Shown here piece by piece: positions 16,386 through 24,556 of a stretch of 30,948 nucleotides of DNA; the first letter of the stretch is position 1; each line of letters begins with the position of its first letter. This DNA comes from CAIZGX01 sp964511555 (GTDB taxonomy: Bacteria > Bacteroidota > Bacteroidia > Flavobacteriales_D > Sanyastnellaceae): positions 1 to 30,948 of the forward strand of contig CAZEFR010000027.1 of assembly GCA_964511555.1 (NCBI GenBank). Reading direction: 5' to 3'. The position numbers and the translations under genes were made by a program. The notes beneath the pieces are model-generated. The model searched no databases. It had not been told where the DNA came from and was given only the letters and a program-made list of their open reading frames with translations.

Positions 16386-18905
16386 ATGAACTTCCGATGC
16401 GCTCTAATTTTCACGTGTGTGGTGTTGATAAGCTCCTTATTGAACCCGCTGTCTGCGCAGTCTGATACCTTGTCGCCAATGCCCGTTGATACCCTTTATT
16501 TTTCTTCTGAACAGCAAGCCATGGAAGAGGTACACTATTTCGGGAAGGACAGCACGGTGATGGATTTGATTAATGATCGCGTGTATTTATATGGATTGGG
16601 CTCCTATGTTACATACGGAGATTTAGAGTTGAAAGCGGGATACATCGCTTTTTCCTTAACCGATAACATTGCTTTCGCGAAGGGATTCAAAGATTCGTTG
16701 GGTGTTTATACGGGAAGGCCTGTGTTTACTCAAGGAGAGACTTCGTTCGAAGAAGATTCGTTGGGATATCATTTCAAATCGAAAAGAGGGATTAGTTACG
16801 GCGTTCGCACAGAAGAGTCGGATGCGTATTTGCACACTGCCATTTCAAAGATGCAAATAGACAAGACCATTCACATTCGAAAAGGAAAATTCACAACGTG
16901 TTCGAATCCGAATCCGCATTTCCATTTTCAGTTGTCGAAGGCCATTATTATTCCGAATGAAAAGATTGTGAGTGGTCCGCTTTATTTACAGTTTAGAAAA
17001 GTGCCTGTGCCGTTGGGATTGCCGTTTGGATTTTTTCCGAATAAAAAAGAAAGTACGTATGGAATTTTAATTCCAGGTTATGGAAACGGAAGGGCGAAAG
17101 GTTTTTTTGTTCAGAATCTCGGATATTATTTCCCCATTAACGAGCACATAGACACGCGTGTGTTGTTCGATATTTATACCGGTGGCTCTTGGAGTGCGAG
17201 AAATATCACGAATTATAAAAAACGATACAAGTACCAGGGTTCTTTTAATGTGTCAAGGACGGTAAATAAGACAGGCTTCCGTGAGTTACCGAATTACATT
17301 CAGCAGTCGACCTTCAACGTTCGTTGGAATCACACGCAAGATCCGAAGGCTCGTCCGAATGAATCGTTCAACGCAAATGTGAATTTGGGAAGTTCTCAGA
17401 ATTTCAGAAATAACTTGAATGCTACGCAACAAGATTTCTTAACAGGCACCTTCAACTCTGCCGTTCAATGGTCGAAGTCGTTTCCTGGAAAGCCTTTTTC
17501 GTTGGCGGTTTCTGCGAACCATACACAGAATACACAGTCGCAGTTGGTTCAGATTACGCTGCCATCTGCAGCGTTCAACGTATCGCGAATTAATTTGTTG
17601 AAGAAGGTCTTTCCGAAATCTCCGATTGGAATTAATGCCTCGGTGAATGCCGAGCAGCAGCTCTCGGCCTTTGAGCAAGAGTTCGGACAATTAACAATGA
17701 GTGAGTTATTAAACAAAGCGCAGAGTGGTGTTCGTTTGAATAGCACGGCGAGCACCTCTTGGAAACTCGGACAATTTATTACCTTGAATCCGAGTGCAAC
17801 TTTTACAGGATTTGGAACATGGAAAGTAGTTTCTCCGATTAGCGATGCTCGGTTGGATACAGTTGCAGGATTTAAAGCCGCGGGGAATTGGTCTACGCAG
17901 ATATCGGCGGACACGCGCATGTACGGGACATTTGTGAGGAAGGGTGCGAAGAAGCTAAAGGCGGTTCGTCACATGATTCAGCCAAGGGTTGGTTTTTCTT
18001 ATACGCCTTATCAGAATTTCCAGCAGTTTGGATTTTACGGAGTGAATGGCGATTTCTTGGGTTATTCTCCATTCGACGCTGCGCGTTTTGCACCAGCGAG
18101 TTCCTCGCAAACTGCGAATATGAATTTTTCAGTGAATCAGAATGTTGAAGCCAAGGTTCGTGACGAGTCTTCTGCGAAAGTGGTGTATAAGAAAGTTAAG
18201 ATTATCGACAGTTTTCGAACTGGAGTCTCACGCAATTTTATGGCCGATTCCCTTCAGTGGAGTAATCTGAATCTTTCGGCCTTTACATCGGTAGGGAAAT
18301 TCTTAACCTTGAACTATTCGTCTTCATACAGCATGTACGATCGCGATTCGTTGGGTCGGAAGATTGATACGTTTTTGAATGAATCGCGCAAAGGATTGGC
18401 TCGTATGGAAGGCACCAATTTAGCGGTAGGAATTGTTGTTCGCAGTAAGCAGGGCAAACCAAGTTCAGCTCAACCGCAGGCCAATCCGGCAGTCACTCCG
18501 GCTCAGCAGGAGATTCTTTCAACCAACCAGGCTGCGCTTATTGATTTCAATGTTCCGTGGAATTTAAGTTTGAATTACAATTTGCGCATGAGTAAGAAGT
18601 GGTTGGCAGATCAACAGCGCGACAGTACGATATATACGCAAGCGGTGACGTTCATGGGCGATGTTGCTTTCGCGAAACGCTTGGCGTTGAGTTTCAATGG
18701 AGGGTATGATTTTAATTCGAAGGAAATGACTACGACTACCATAGGCCTTCACGTAGATCTTCATTGTTGGGAGTTAAGTGCAAACGTTGTTCCGTTCGGA
18801 ATTCGTCAGAGCTACTTTATTCAGCTCAATATCAAATCTGCATTGTTGCAAGATTTGAAGTTGCAGAGACGAGGCAATTTGGGAGAGGAGTCTTTGCTTT
18901 ATTAA
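16386..18905 (+). CDS. lptD: LPS-assembly outer-membrane protein LptD, Bacteroidota type
   Basis: An 839-residue outer-membrane protein. Signal peptide in residues 1-24 (ALIFTCVVLISSLLNPLSAQ). The N-terminal part (YFGKDSTVMDLINDRVYLYGLGSYVTYGDLELKAGYI) is an OstA/LptA-like jellyroll; the motif KGKFTTCSNPNPHFHF and the following LQFRKVPVPLGLPFGFFP...GILIPGYG lead into the central LptD barrel. It places lipopolysaccharide in the outer leaflet with LptE. I chose the ATG at 16386 because the longer frame lacks a signal sequence at its start. Length and motifs fit the Bacteroidota form. Divergence from amidase and mlaD genes gives an outer-membrane maintenance locus. Confidence 0.9.
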   Translation: MNFRCALIFTCVVLISSLLNPLSAQSDTLSPMPVDTLYFSSEQQAMEEVHYFGKDSTVMDLINDRVYLYGLGSYVTYGDLELKAGYIAFSLTDNIAFAKGFKDSLGVYTGRPVFTQGETSFEEDSLGYHFKSKRGISYGVRTEESDAYLHTAISKMQIDKTIHIRKGKFTTCSNPNPHFHFQLSKAIIIPNEKIVSGPLYLQFRKVPVPLGLPFGFFPNKKESTYGILIPGYGNGRAKGFFVQNLGYYFPINEHIDTRVLFDIYTGGSWSARNITNYKKRYKYQGSFNVSRTVNKTGFRELPNYIQQSTFNVRWNHTQDPKARPNESFNANVNLGSSQNFRNNLNATQQDFLTGTFNSAVQWSKSFPGKPFSLAVSANHTQNTQSQLVQITLPSAAFNVSRINLLKKVFPKSPIGINASVNAEQQLSAFEQEFGQLTMSELLNKAQSGVRLNSTASTSWKLGQFITLNPSATFTGFGTWKVVSPISDARLDTVAGFKAAGNWSTQISADTRMYGTFVRKGAKKLKAVRHMIQPRVGFSYTPYQNFQQFGFYGVNGDFLGYSPFDAARFAPASSSQTANMNFSVNQNVEAKVRDESSAKVVYKKVKIIDSFRTGVSRNFMADSLQWSNLNLSAFTSVGKFLTLNYSSSYSMYDRDSLGRKIDTFLNESRKGLARMEGTNLAVGIVVRSKQGKPSSAQPQANPAVTPAQQEILSTNQAALIDFNVPWNLSLNYNLRMSKKWLADQQRDSTIYTQAVTFMGDVAFAKRLALSFNGGYDFNSKEMTTTTIGLHVDLHCWELSANVVPFGIRQSYFIQLNIKSALLQDLKLQRRGNLGEESLLY

Positions 18906-18927
18906 AAAGGGGAAGAGAGGGGAAGAA

Positions 18928-18968
18928 TAATAACGCAGTTCCAATTACGCAGTAGGAATTACGCAGTT
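18928..18968. repeat. Three short direct repeats AAT(A/T)ACGCAGT
   Basis: Between the convergent lptD and DUF6150 genes the string AATAACGCAGT occurs at 18928-18939 or so, then AATTACGCAGT at 18943-18953 and again at 18957-18967, spaced about 14-15 bases. Function unknown; the rest of the 118-base gap shows no gene and no clear terminator. Confidence 0.55.
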
Positions 18969-19023
18969 CAAACAAAGTAGTTCACGCATGATTATTTACA
19001 CCACTTGAAAATTATCTTATCAT

Positions 19024-19359
19024 TTAATACATCAAACTTTTCTTAGAAGCATTTCTCCATCCAGCTTGATTTTCGTACTGAACGAAAAAGATTTTTAAGT
19101 TCGCTTGGTTTTCATACTGAACAAAGAAGATTTTCTTTTTTGCTTGATTGGAATAATCGGTGAAGAACCACTTCCCTTCATTGGCGATTGCCTGATTTTC
19201 ATACTTTACTTTGAAGACTTTTAAGTCAGCTTGGTTTTCGTAATCGACAACAAAAACTTTCACGTCGGCCTGGTTTTCATATTCAACTGAAAATACTTTT
19301 TGTGCATTGGCAGCGCCGAAGGCGAATAATATTAATGTTAGAACTAAGATTTTTTTCAT
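19024..19359 (-). CDS. DUF6150 family secreted repeat protein
   Basis: A 111-residue protein with a signal peptide (residues 1-19, ending AANA before Gln) followed by six copies of a short repeat built on YENQA: residues 27-31, 40-44, 53-57, 69-73 (YSNQA), 82-86 and 95-99. The period is 13 residues, except a 16-residue step in the middle (KWFFTDYSNQA), so the protein is arranged as 3 + 3. Each unit reads roughly V-F-hydrophobic-V-x-Y-E-N-Q-A-D/N-L-K, alternating in a way expected of a beta-solenoid or stacked hairpins. The C terminus GWRNASKKSLMY is the family ending. Function unknown; probably periplasmic or surface-exposed. Confidence 0.85.
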   Translation of the reverse strand: MKKILVLTLILFAFGAANAQKVFSVEYENQADVKVFVVDYENQADLKVFKVKYENQAIANEGKWFFTDYSNQAKKKIFFVQYENQANLKIFFVQYENQAGWRNASKKSLMY

Positions 19360-19487
19360 TTTATTAATTTGTTTGGGGCGTGTTTTTTCAGTTGTCTTTT
19401 ATTACACAACTAATATAATGAAAATAAATTAGAGGGAGATATGGTATTATTCAATATAAGCAAGAGATAAGAAAAGTTATGGGAGGG

Positions 19488-19528
19488 GAAGACGTCTTCG
19501 ACGAATGCCTTTCAGGCGAATGCTTCGC
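19488..19528. repeat. Possible relative of the aroE palindromic element
   Basis: This intergenic stretch starts with a perfect palindrome GAAGACGTCTTC (19488-19499). On the minus strand it has GCGAAGCA, CTGAAAG and CGAAGA in the same order and nearly the same spacing (13 and 28 bases from the first start) as in the left arm and flank of the aroE element (12 and 25). The similarity is short, so the relationship is tentative. The rest of the 206-base gap 19360-19565 shows nothing else I can name. Confidence 0.4.
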
Positions 19529-19565
19529 GAATGTCTACGACGATATTGCCTTGTCTGAACAACAA

Positions 19566-20690
19566 TCAAAACGCTTCAGCGACCATGAAATAGAAGTAGC
19601 CGCCTTCGCGGCCATAGGCGTAATCGAGGCGGATGTTTAGTTTTTCTTGGGGGTTGACAACAAAGCGTAGACCAGTTCCTACGGAGTATTTTATTCTGTT
19701 TAAATGAAGATCTTGGAGTTCTCCGAAAACATCTCCGGCGCCGGCAAAGGTGGTTAGGCCAAAACGCCAGAAGAGCGGGAATCTGTATTCCACTTGTGCG
19801 CCCATAAAATGTTTATCTCTGAATCTATTTTTGGGGTAACCGCGAAGAATATCGTCGTTGCCAAGAGTGGCCATGTCGATGAACGGAATGTTTCCAAAGT
19901 TGAATTTGTTTTTATACTGAAAGGCTAGGACATGATTTTTCTTGACGCTCCAGTATTTTTGATAGAGGGTGTTGACGTTGAAAAAGTTAAATGAGCTGCC
20001 GAGAATATCATTGAAGAGATAGGTAGAAACTTCGAGCAACATTCCTTTTTGTGCATTAATAACAATGTCTCTTGAGTCGTATACGCTTATAAATCCAATT
20101 GCAGAGCCAATACCTCCGCGAGATCCAGTAATGCTTCCAGATGCAAGCAAACCATTCGGTGAAGTTTTAATTCCATATTCTTTTTCGAATTCGTAGTCAA
20201 AACCAAGAAAGAGATTGGGTTTAACTTTCTTCAAGAACATAGATTTTATCTGAATGAGGTTATACGAATAACTCTCCATTTGTTCTTTGCTGGTGTTGTT
20301 TCCAATGCCATAGAATTTATCAGGGAAATTTCTATAGCGGAGATCACCTTTCAGCAAATAGTTTTCATTTCTCGTAAAAACATTCCAAGACGACCATAAA
20401 TCGGCTTGTCTGTTTTGGGTGTAATCGGCAAGAAGTTGAATGTTGCTTGTTCGCGTGGGAAGCCCGGTCGAATCTTTCGCTTCGAGTTTAAAGTAATGAA
20501 CGCCTGCAGCGCCTGCTGCCCAACGCGTATCGGGAGTGTAGTAAAGCAGAGGGAGAAGGAATGTACCTTCGGTAGCCGTTTTTACGGTATCGTCAAGAGG
20601 AGTGAAGCCAAGAAATTTTTTGCGCTGAGAATAGGTTATTGACGAACAAAGGAGAACACAAAAGAACAGTAAGAACTTGAATTTTTCCAT
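19566..20690 (-). CDS. BamA/TamA family (Omp85) outer-membrane protein
   Basis: A 374-residue outer-membrane barrel without visible POTRA domains. Signal peptide in residues 1-21 (FLLFFCVLLCSSITYS before Gln). Barrel strands follow from residue 40 on; ATLGNDDILRGYPKNRFRDKHFMGAQVEYRFPL contains the Omp85 signature RGY (loop L6) and VEYRFPL, and the chain ends with an aromatic residue, YFYFMVAEAF, as barrel proteins do. Members with only the surface-antigen domain resemble the patatin-associated Omp85 or the DUF-type single barrels. I chose the ATG at 20690 over a TTG one codon earlier. The substrate is unknown. Confidence 0.88.
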   Translation of the reverse strand: MEKFKFLLFFCVLLCSSITYSQRKKFLGFTPLDDTVKTATEGTFLLPLLYYTPDTRWAAGAAGVHYFKLEAKDSTGLPTRTSNIQLLADYTQNRQADLWSSWNVFTRNENYLLKGDLRYRNFPDKFYGIGNNTSKEQMESYSYNLIQIKSMFLKKVKPNLFLGFDYEFEKEYGIKTSPNGLLASGSITGSRGGIGSAIGFISVYDSRDIVINAQKGMLLEVSTYLFNDILGSSFNFFNVNTLYQKYWSVKKNHVLAFQYKNKFNFGNIPFIDMATLGNDDILRGYPKNRFRDKHFMGAQVEYRFPLFWRFGLTTFAGAGDVFGELQDLHLNRIKYSVGTGLRFVVNPQEKLNIRLDYAYGREGGYFYFMVAEAF

Positions 20691-20718
20691 CAATGCGTTT
20701 ACGACGTTAGTCCAATCG

Positions 20719-20726
20719 CAAATATA
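20719..20726 (-). promoter_or_regulatory. Candidate -7 box for the Omp85-type gene
   Basis: On the minus strand TATATTTG fits TAnnTTTG exactly, 28 bases before the ATG at 20690. No TTTG at the -33 distance is seen. Confidence 0.4.
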
Positions 20727-20827
20727 AATGTCAAAGGGAGTTCTTATGAAAAAGTTTTTCGGAAATTACGATTCATCGATTCTGTGCTTTGTTTACTTCG
20801 TGACAACTCTTGCTTTGTAATATCTGG

Positions 20828-21559
20828 CTATAGCTTTAAACCGATACCCACGCGTCCACTGATGAATTTAGGAAACTGATTGAAGTTGTATGAGCTGATC
20901 TCTCTCTGCGAAATTGGAACAGCCGGATTGTCTGTGCTTTCTGTACTTATGAAATTATCGAAAAGACAAATCGGTATGTTAACATCTAGAAATAATTTAG
21001 AAGTCAAGAAGTACGTAATTCTCGGCGTAACGAACGTTCGTAGGCCTATGCTTTGATTTGATGAAGGGAATGAAGTAGAACTTTCGTAAGAGATACTGCT
21101 TCTACGGAAATAGGGATTAACACCAAACCCAATAGAGGGAACGACTTTGCTATTTTTCGATTTGTTTAGAATAGCGATGTATTCGTAGCGAAGAGAAAGA
21201 GCTATGTTTGTCATGTATTCACCGCTTACCAATTGGCCACTTGCAGATGTGTCGGACACATACTCCGTTGTAGTTCCAACCTTATTCACCATGAAATTGG
21301 TTAATTCAATTTCATGAAAATTATTCGTTTTCGATTTCCATTGAAATGCAATAGACGGATGAAGAATTTGAGATTTTGTATTGGTGTATTGAAAGCGAAC
21401 AGAAGAAGTATCAGACACCAACATTGATTTTGATTGCTCCTCAAAGATTGTGGTGTTGTAAAGTTTTAAACCTGACTGATAATTGAGATACGTGTTTTGT
21501 GACCATCCTGTTGTAAATAGTAATATCAGGAATAGCAGGGCAAGAAGATTCTTTTTCAC
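20828..21559 (-). CDS. Outer-membrane beta-barrel protein, unknown
   Basis: A 243-residue protein with a signal peptide (residues 1-20, LLALLFLILLFTTGWS before Gln) and an alternating pattern of about eight to ten beta-strands, ending in VGIGLKL. This fits a small OmpA/OmpW-like barrel, though no named family is evident. The start codon is GTG at 21559: no ATG in this frame gives the signal peptide. It follows the thioredoxin-fold gene by 117 bases and may be the distal member of the TonB receptor operon, or separate; I see no good promoter in the gap. Confidence 0.72.
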   Translation of the reverse strand: MKKNLLALLFLILLFTTGWSQNTYLNYQSGLKLYNTTIFEEQSKSMLVSDTSSVRFQYTNTKSQILHPSIAFQWKSKTNNFHEIELTNFMVNKVGTTTEYVSDTSASGQLVSGEYMTNIALSLRYEYIAILNKSKNSKVVPSIGFGVNPYFRRSSISYESSTSFPSSNQSIGLRTFVTPRITYFLTSKLFLDVNIPICLFDNFISTESTDNPAVPISQREISSYNFNQFPKFISGRVGIGLKL

Positions 21560-21676
21560 TTTTTTTATTTGCCATACAACGCTAATGAGGCAAGAATATT
21601 GTTTGCTCGTTGATAGAATAAGTTCTTTTACCTCATTTCGTCTGTTTTTAAATCTTAGGGTAAACCGAAAGAGAAT

Positions 21677-22150
21677 TTATTTTAACCGTTCGAGAATTTT
21701 TAAGAGTTCATCGGCATTAAGGAATGCATCGTGATGAAAAATTATTTCGTCGAGCGAGTTTAGAACAACTATCGCTGGGTAGTTCAATTTTTTATTTGGA
21801 GATCCAAGTTGCACTGCGAGTTCGTTCAGACCGGTGCTAACTCCGGTGGGCTTGTATTCAAAGATTTGTCCGCGATAGCTAATACTTCTTTTTTCTTCAG
21901 CGTTGAGATCAATAAAATAGAATGCGTTGTTAAGTACATCAATAACATCGTTGTTCATGAATGTTGTGTTTTTCATTGCAAAACAGTATTTACACCATTG
22001 ACTATGCACGAAGATTACAACGTTTCTTTTTTGCTTGTTTTGCAAACTATCGATTTGTTCAAATTGATAGGATAAAAGTTGGGCATGTGGAACACGAGGT
22101 AGAGCAATTGCGAGTCCAAGAACTAGAACTGTAGTTAGGAATGTTTTCAT
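21677..22150 (-). CDS. Periplasmic thioredoxin-fold protein
   Basis: A 157-residue exported protein. Signal peptide in residues 1-23 (LTTVLVLGLAIALPRVPHA before Gln). The thioredoxin fold shows VVIFVHSQWCKYCFAMKNTTF, with a CxxC (CKYC) active site, then FYFIDLNAEEK, and a cis-Pro loop NYPAIVVLN. It could reduce or isomerise disulfides. Its ATG shares one base with the TonB receptor stop (TAATG), so the two are translationally coupled. The receptor carries a CQVC motif in its plug region, so that could be a substrate; this is inference. Confidence 0.85.
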   Translation of the reverse strand: MKTFLTTVLVLGLAIALPRVPHAQLLSYQFEQIDSLQNKQKRNVVIFVHSQWCKYCFAMKNTTFMNNDVIDVLNNAFYFIDLNAEEKRSISYRGQIFEYKPTGVSTGLNELAVQLGSPNKKLNYPAIVVLNSLDEIIFHHDAFLNADELLKILERLK

Positions 22151-24450
22151 TAGTTCAAATTATATCTTAAACCAAAGAATATACGAATACCTTGATTCGG
22201 GGCGTAAGCATACGTTGGGTCGAAGGTTAAGCCATAGGGATTGTTTGGGGTGGCTATTGCTTGACCATTTCCATCAAATGTTACTTCTTTATCGAACGGG
22301 TCGTGTGTTCGCGCTATGAGAAACGGATTGTTTCTATTTGGCGTCCAGTTAAAGAGATTTTTCACGCCGGTATAAATCTGAATGTTTTTGTTGCTTGAGT
22401 ATGTGAACTGAATGTTTTGAATGCTCCACCATGGTGACATTCCATTTCTTGGATCAGTATCGCTTAGTAGCGGAAGTCGCATGGGGCTATAGACGTTACC
22501 GGTATAGTCTATTGTGAGATTGGCTTTGTCTATAGTATAACTAATGGCCCAAGTCCCGGTAAAGTTCTCGGTTAGTATTTGTTGTTCTGTTTTTCCGTTT
22601 TCGGTGAGTGTGTTTTCCATTAGCGTTCCGCCAGCGTTAATCTTAAGCCCGCTGTGGAATGTAAGATCTACGTTTAATGTGATTCCTTTACTTGTAGCAT
22701 GTCCGCTAAGATTGTCGTAAATGATTTTGTTTGGATTGGTTTCAAAATCACCTACTATTCGATTGTTGAAATGAGTGTAGAATGCTGAAGCGTCGAGAGA
22801 AGCAATTGTTCCTTTTTGTGAGTAGAAGTTGCGGATGTAATTAAAGTTCAAATTATACGATTGTTCCGGTCGAAGTTCATTTTTTATTTCTACAGATCGC
22901 GCGCCTGTCAGCGCAGCATGATCTTCGGTGAATAAGTTTACCACACGAAAACCGGTGCCCGTGTTTAGGCGAAGAATGTTTTTATCGTTGATTGTCCACT
23001 TGTATGCAAAACGAGGTGTGTAAATACTTCCGTGATTCGTGTTGTAGTCATACCTGGCTCCAATGAGAATTTTCTTTTGTTTTGAGATTGAGATTTCGTC
23101 TTGAAAGAATATTCCTGGCAACAGGATTCTTTGCGGCTGGTTTATTTGATTAGTACTGTCCGCCGATGCTGTTCCTGGCGTGTTGTCGTCGTAGAAAGTA
23201 TACCTCATTGCACTGCCTAGGAGGAAATCATGATTCCCCATTTTCTTATCCCAGCTTAGTTGTGTAAATGCTATTTCTTGTCGAGCTATGTATGGGATGT
23301 TTCCATAGACACTGTTTTGATCATGCAGGTTGTAGCTGAAGGAGAGAAGCAGTTTTTCTTTCGTCGGTAATTGATAGTTTCCGAATAGTTCCCATCGTGT
23401 TGTGTAGATGCTCTCGCCGTATATACTGTCGCCACCCCTAAATTGTTTTTCCCACCTTAGATCTCCTCCCCAGCGATCTTCTGTCATAAATCTTCCTGCA
23501 AGATTGAATTGACGACCGTGTTTCCTCTGAATATTCCACTTCTGAAACACTGAAATTCTGTGCTGCAGGGTTATGTCTGTAAAGTTATCTTGATTCTTGT
23601 CGATTTTGTTTTGAAAGTTGAAATAGTTAATTCCGGTTAACACGCTTATTTTTTTACCTAAGTTTAATTTTAAGCCGAGATCTACATTGTATTCTCCCCA
23701 GCTTGTGCCGAATATATCCGTTGAAAGGAGAGGGGCGTTTTGAGGTTTTTTAGTGATTATATTAATAAGTCCCCCAACAGCCTCACTTCCATAAAGGGAG
23801 GAAGCAGGTCCCTTAACAATTTCGACTCTTTCTATAAGTGAGTTAGGTATGCCTGATAAGCCGTAAACAGTACTTAAACTGCTTACAATGGGCATGCCGT
23901 CTATCAGTATCATCGTATACGGCCCATCGAGACCATTTATTTTAATGTCACCTGTATTGCAAACTTGACAATTTAGTTGTGGACGAACCCCGTTTATATT
24001 CTGCAATGCTTCATAAATATTCGGAGTCGGATTTTTTTTAAAGAAGTTGGATTTATACATTTCCACGGGAATAGGACTTTCTGCTCGGCTAACTTCTTTA
24101 AGTGTTCCCGTGATTACAATTTCGTCGTAGGCATTCTGAAAATCGGATAGGTCGAAATTTAAAGTAATGCTCTCGCCATCGTTAACAACAACAGATTTTT
24201 CAAGTGTAGTAAAACCAGTGCGAAACACACGGACAATATAACTTCCAGCATTTATTTTGCTGATTTTATAGAAACCAGCGGTATCTGTAACCGCGTAAAG
24301 GTGGGTGTTTGCAATCACAACATTCGCAAACTCAATGGGATTTCCCTCTGAAGATATTTTCCCGGAGATACTTGTTTCTTGCGCACGAGACGATAGAACT
24401 GCGAGAAAAAGTGTGCTAGCTGTTAACGCAAGAAGTTTTCTGAAGTTCAT
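22150..24450 (-). CDS. TonB-dependent outer-membrane receptor, likely metal-regulated
   Basis: A 766-residue receptor. Signal peptide in residues 1-23; a carboxypeptidase-regulatory-like domain from about residue 26 to 105 (ISGKISSEGNPIEFANVVI...); then the plug, with GDIKINGLDGPYTMILIDG, VERVEIVKGPASSLYGSEAVGGLINIITK and an unusual CQVC pair just before it; then a 22-strand-type barrel ending in GIRIFFGLRYNLN. It is divergent from an MntR/DtxR regulator and followed by a thioredoxin-fold gene. The perfect palindrome inside its promoter suggests repression when Mn2+ or Fe2+ is plentiful, so a Mn, Fe or chelate substrate is likely but unproven. Confidence 0.92.
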   Translation of the reverse strand: MNFRKLLALTASTLFLAVLSSRAQETSISGKISSEGNPIEFANVVIANTHLYAVTDTAGFYKISKINAGSYIVRVFRTGFTTLEKSVVVNDGESITLNFDLSDFQNAYDEIVITGTLKEVSRAESPIPVEMYKSNFFKKNPTPNIYEALQNINGVRPQLNCQVCNTGDIKINGLDGPYTMILIDGMPIVSSLSTVYGLSGIPNSLIERVEIVKGPASSLYGSEAVGGLINIITKKPQNAPLLSTDIFGTSWGEYNVDLGLKLNLGKKISVLTGINYFNFQNKIDKNQDNFTDITLQHRISVFQKWNIQRKHGRQFNLAGRFMTEDRWGGDLRWEKQFRGGDSIYGESIYTTRWELFGNYQLPTKEKLLLSFSYNLHDQNSVYGNIPYIARQEIAFTQLSWDKKMGNHDFLLGSAMRYTFYDDNTPGTASADSTNQINQPQRILLPGIFFQDEISISKQKKILIGARYDYNTNHGSIYTPRFAYKWTINDKNILRLNTGTGFRVVNLFTEDHAALTGARSVEIKNELRPEQSYNLNFNYIRNFYSQKGTIASLDASAFYTHFNNRIVGDFETNPNKIIYDNLSGHATSKGITLNVDLTFHSGLKINAGGTLMENTLTENGKTEQQILTENFTGTWAISYTIDKANLTIDYTGNVYSPMRLPLLSDTDPRNGMSPWWSIQNIQFTYSSNKNIQIYTGVKNLFNWTPNRNNPFLIARTHDPFDKEVTFDGNGQAIATPNNPYGLTFDPTYAYAPNQGIRIFFGLRYNLN

Positions 24451-24471
24451 TTTTAGTTTTTAGTTTGCCTG

Positions 24472-24503
24472 TAAAGTTAATACAGTTAGATTAATCTAAC
24501 AAA
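24472..24503 (-). promoter_or_regulatory. Promoter of the TonB receptor
   Basis: On the minus strand TTTG (24500-24503) and TAACTTTA (24472-24479, one base off TAnnTTTG) form a -33/-7 pair with a 20-base spacer. The spacer is filled by the palindrome at 24485-24500. Confidence 0.55.
24485..24500. promoter_or_regulatory. Perfect 16-bp palindromic operator, MntR/DtxR-type
   Basis: GTTAGATT-AATCTAAC is a perfect palindrome. The TTAG...CTAA arms are like those of DtxR/IdeR/MntR boxes. It lies between the -33 and -7 of the receptor promoter and upstream of the regulator's own -7 box (24510-24517), where the regulator's -33 should be. A half-site-like TGTTAGC follows at 24508-24513. Confidence 0.65.
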
Positions 24504-24509
24504 TAGTGT

Positions 24510-24517
24510 TAGCTTTG
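24510..24517 (+). promoter_or_regulatory. Candidate -7 box of the MntR-like gene
   Basis: TAGCTTTG fits TAnnTTTG, with about 30-35 bases of leader to the ATG at 24557. The expected -33 position falls in the palindrome, consistent with autoregulation. Confidence 0.45.
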
Positions 24518-24556
24518 TATCATATTTGAGTTGGTGTCATTAATAAATAATATTTG

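Noticed and set aside
19479..19640. 53-residue plus-strand frame across the gap before the Omp85-type gene
   Set aside because: Its second half is the antisense of a confident gene, and the first half lies in the palindromic repeat; no motif supports it.
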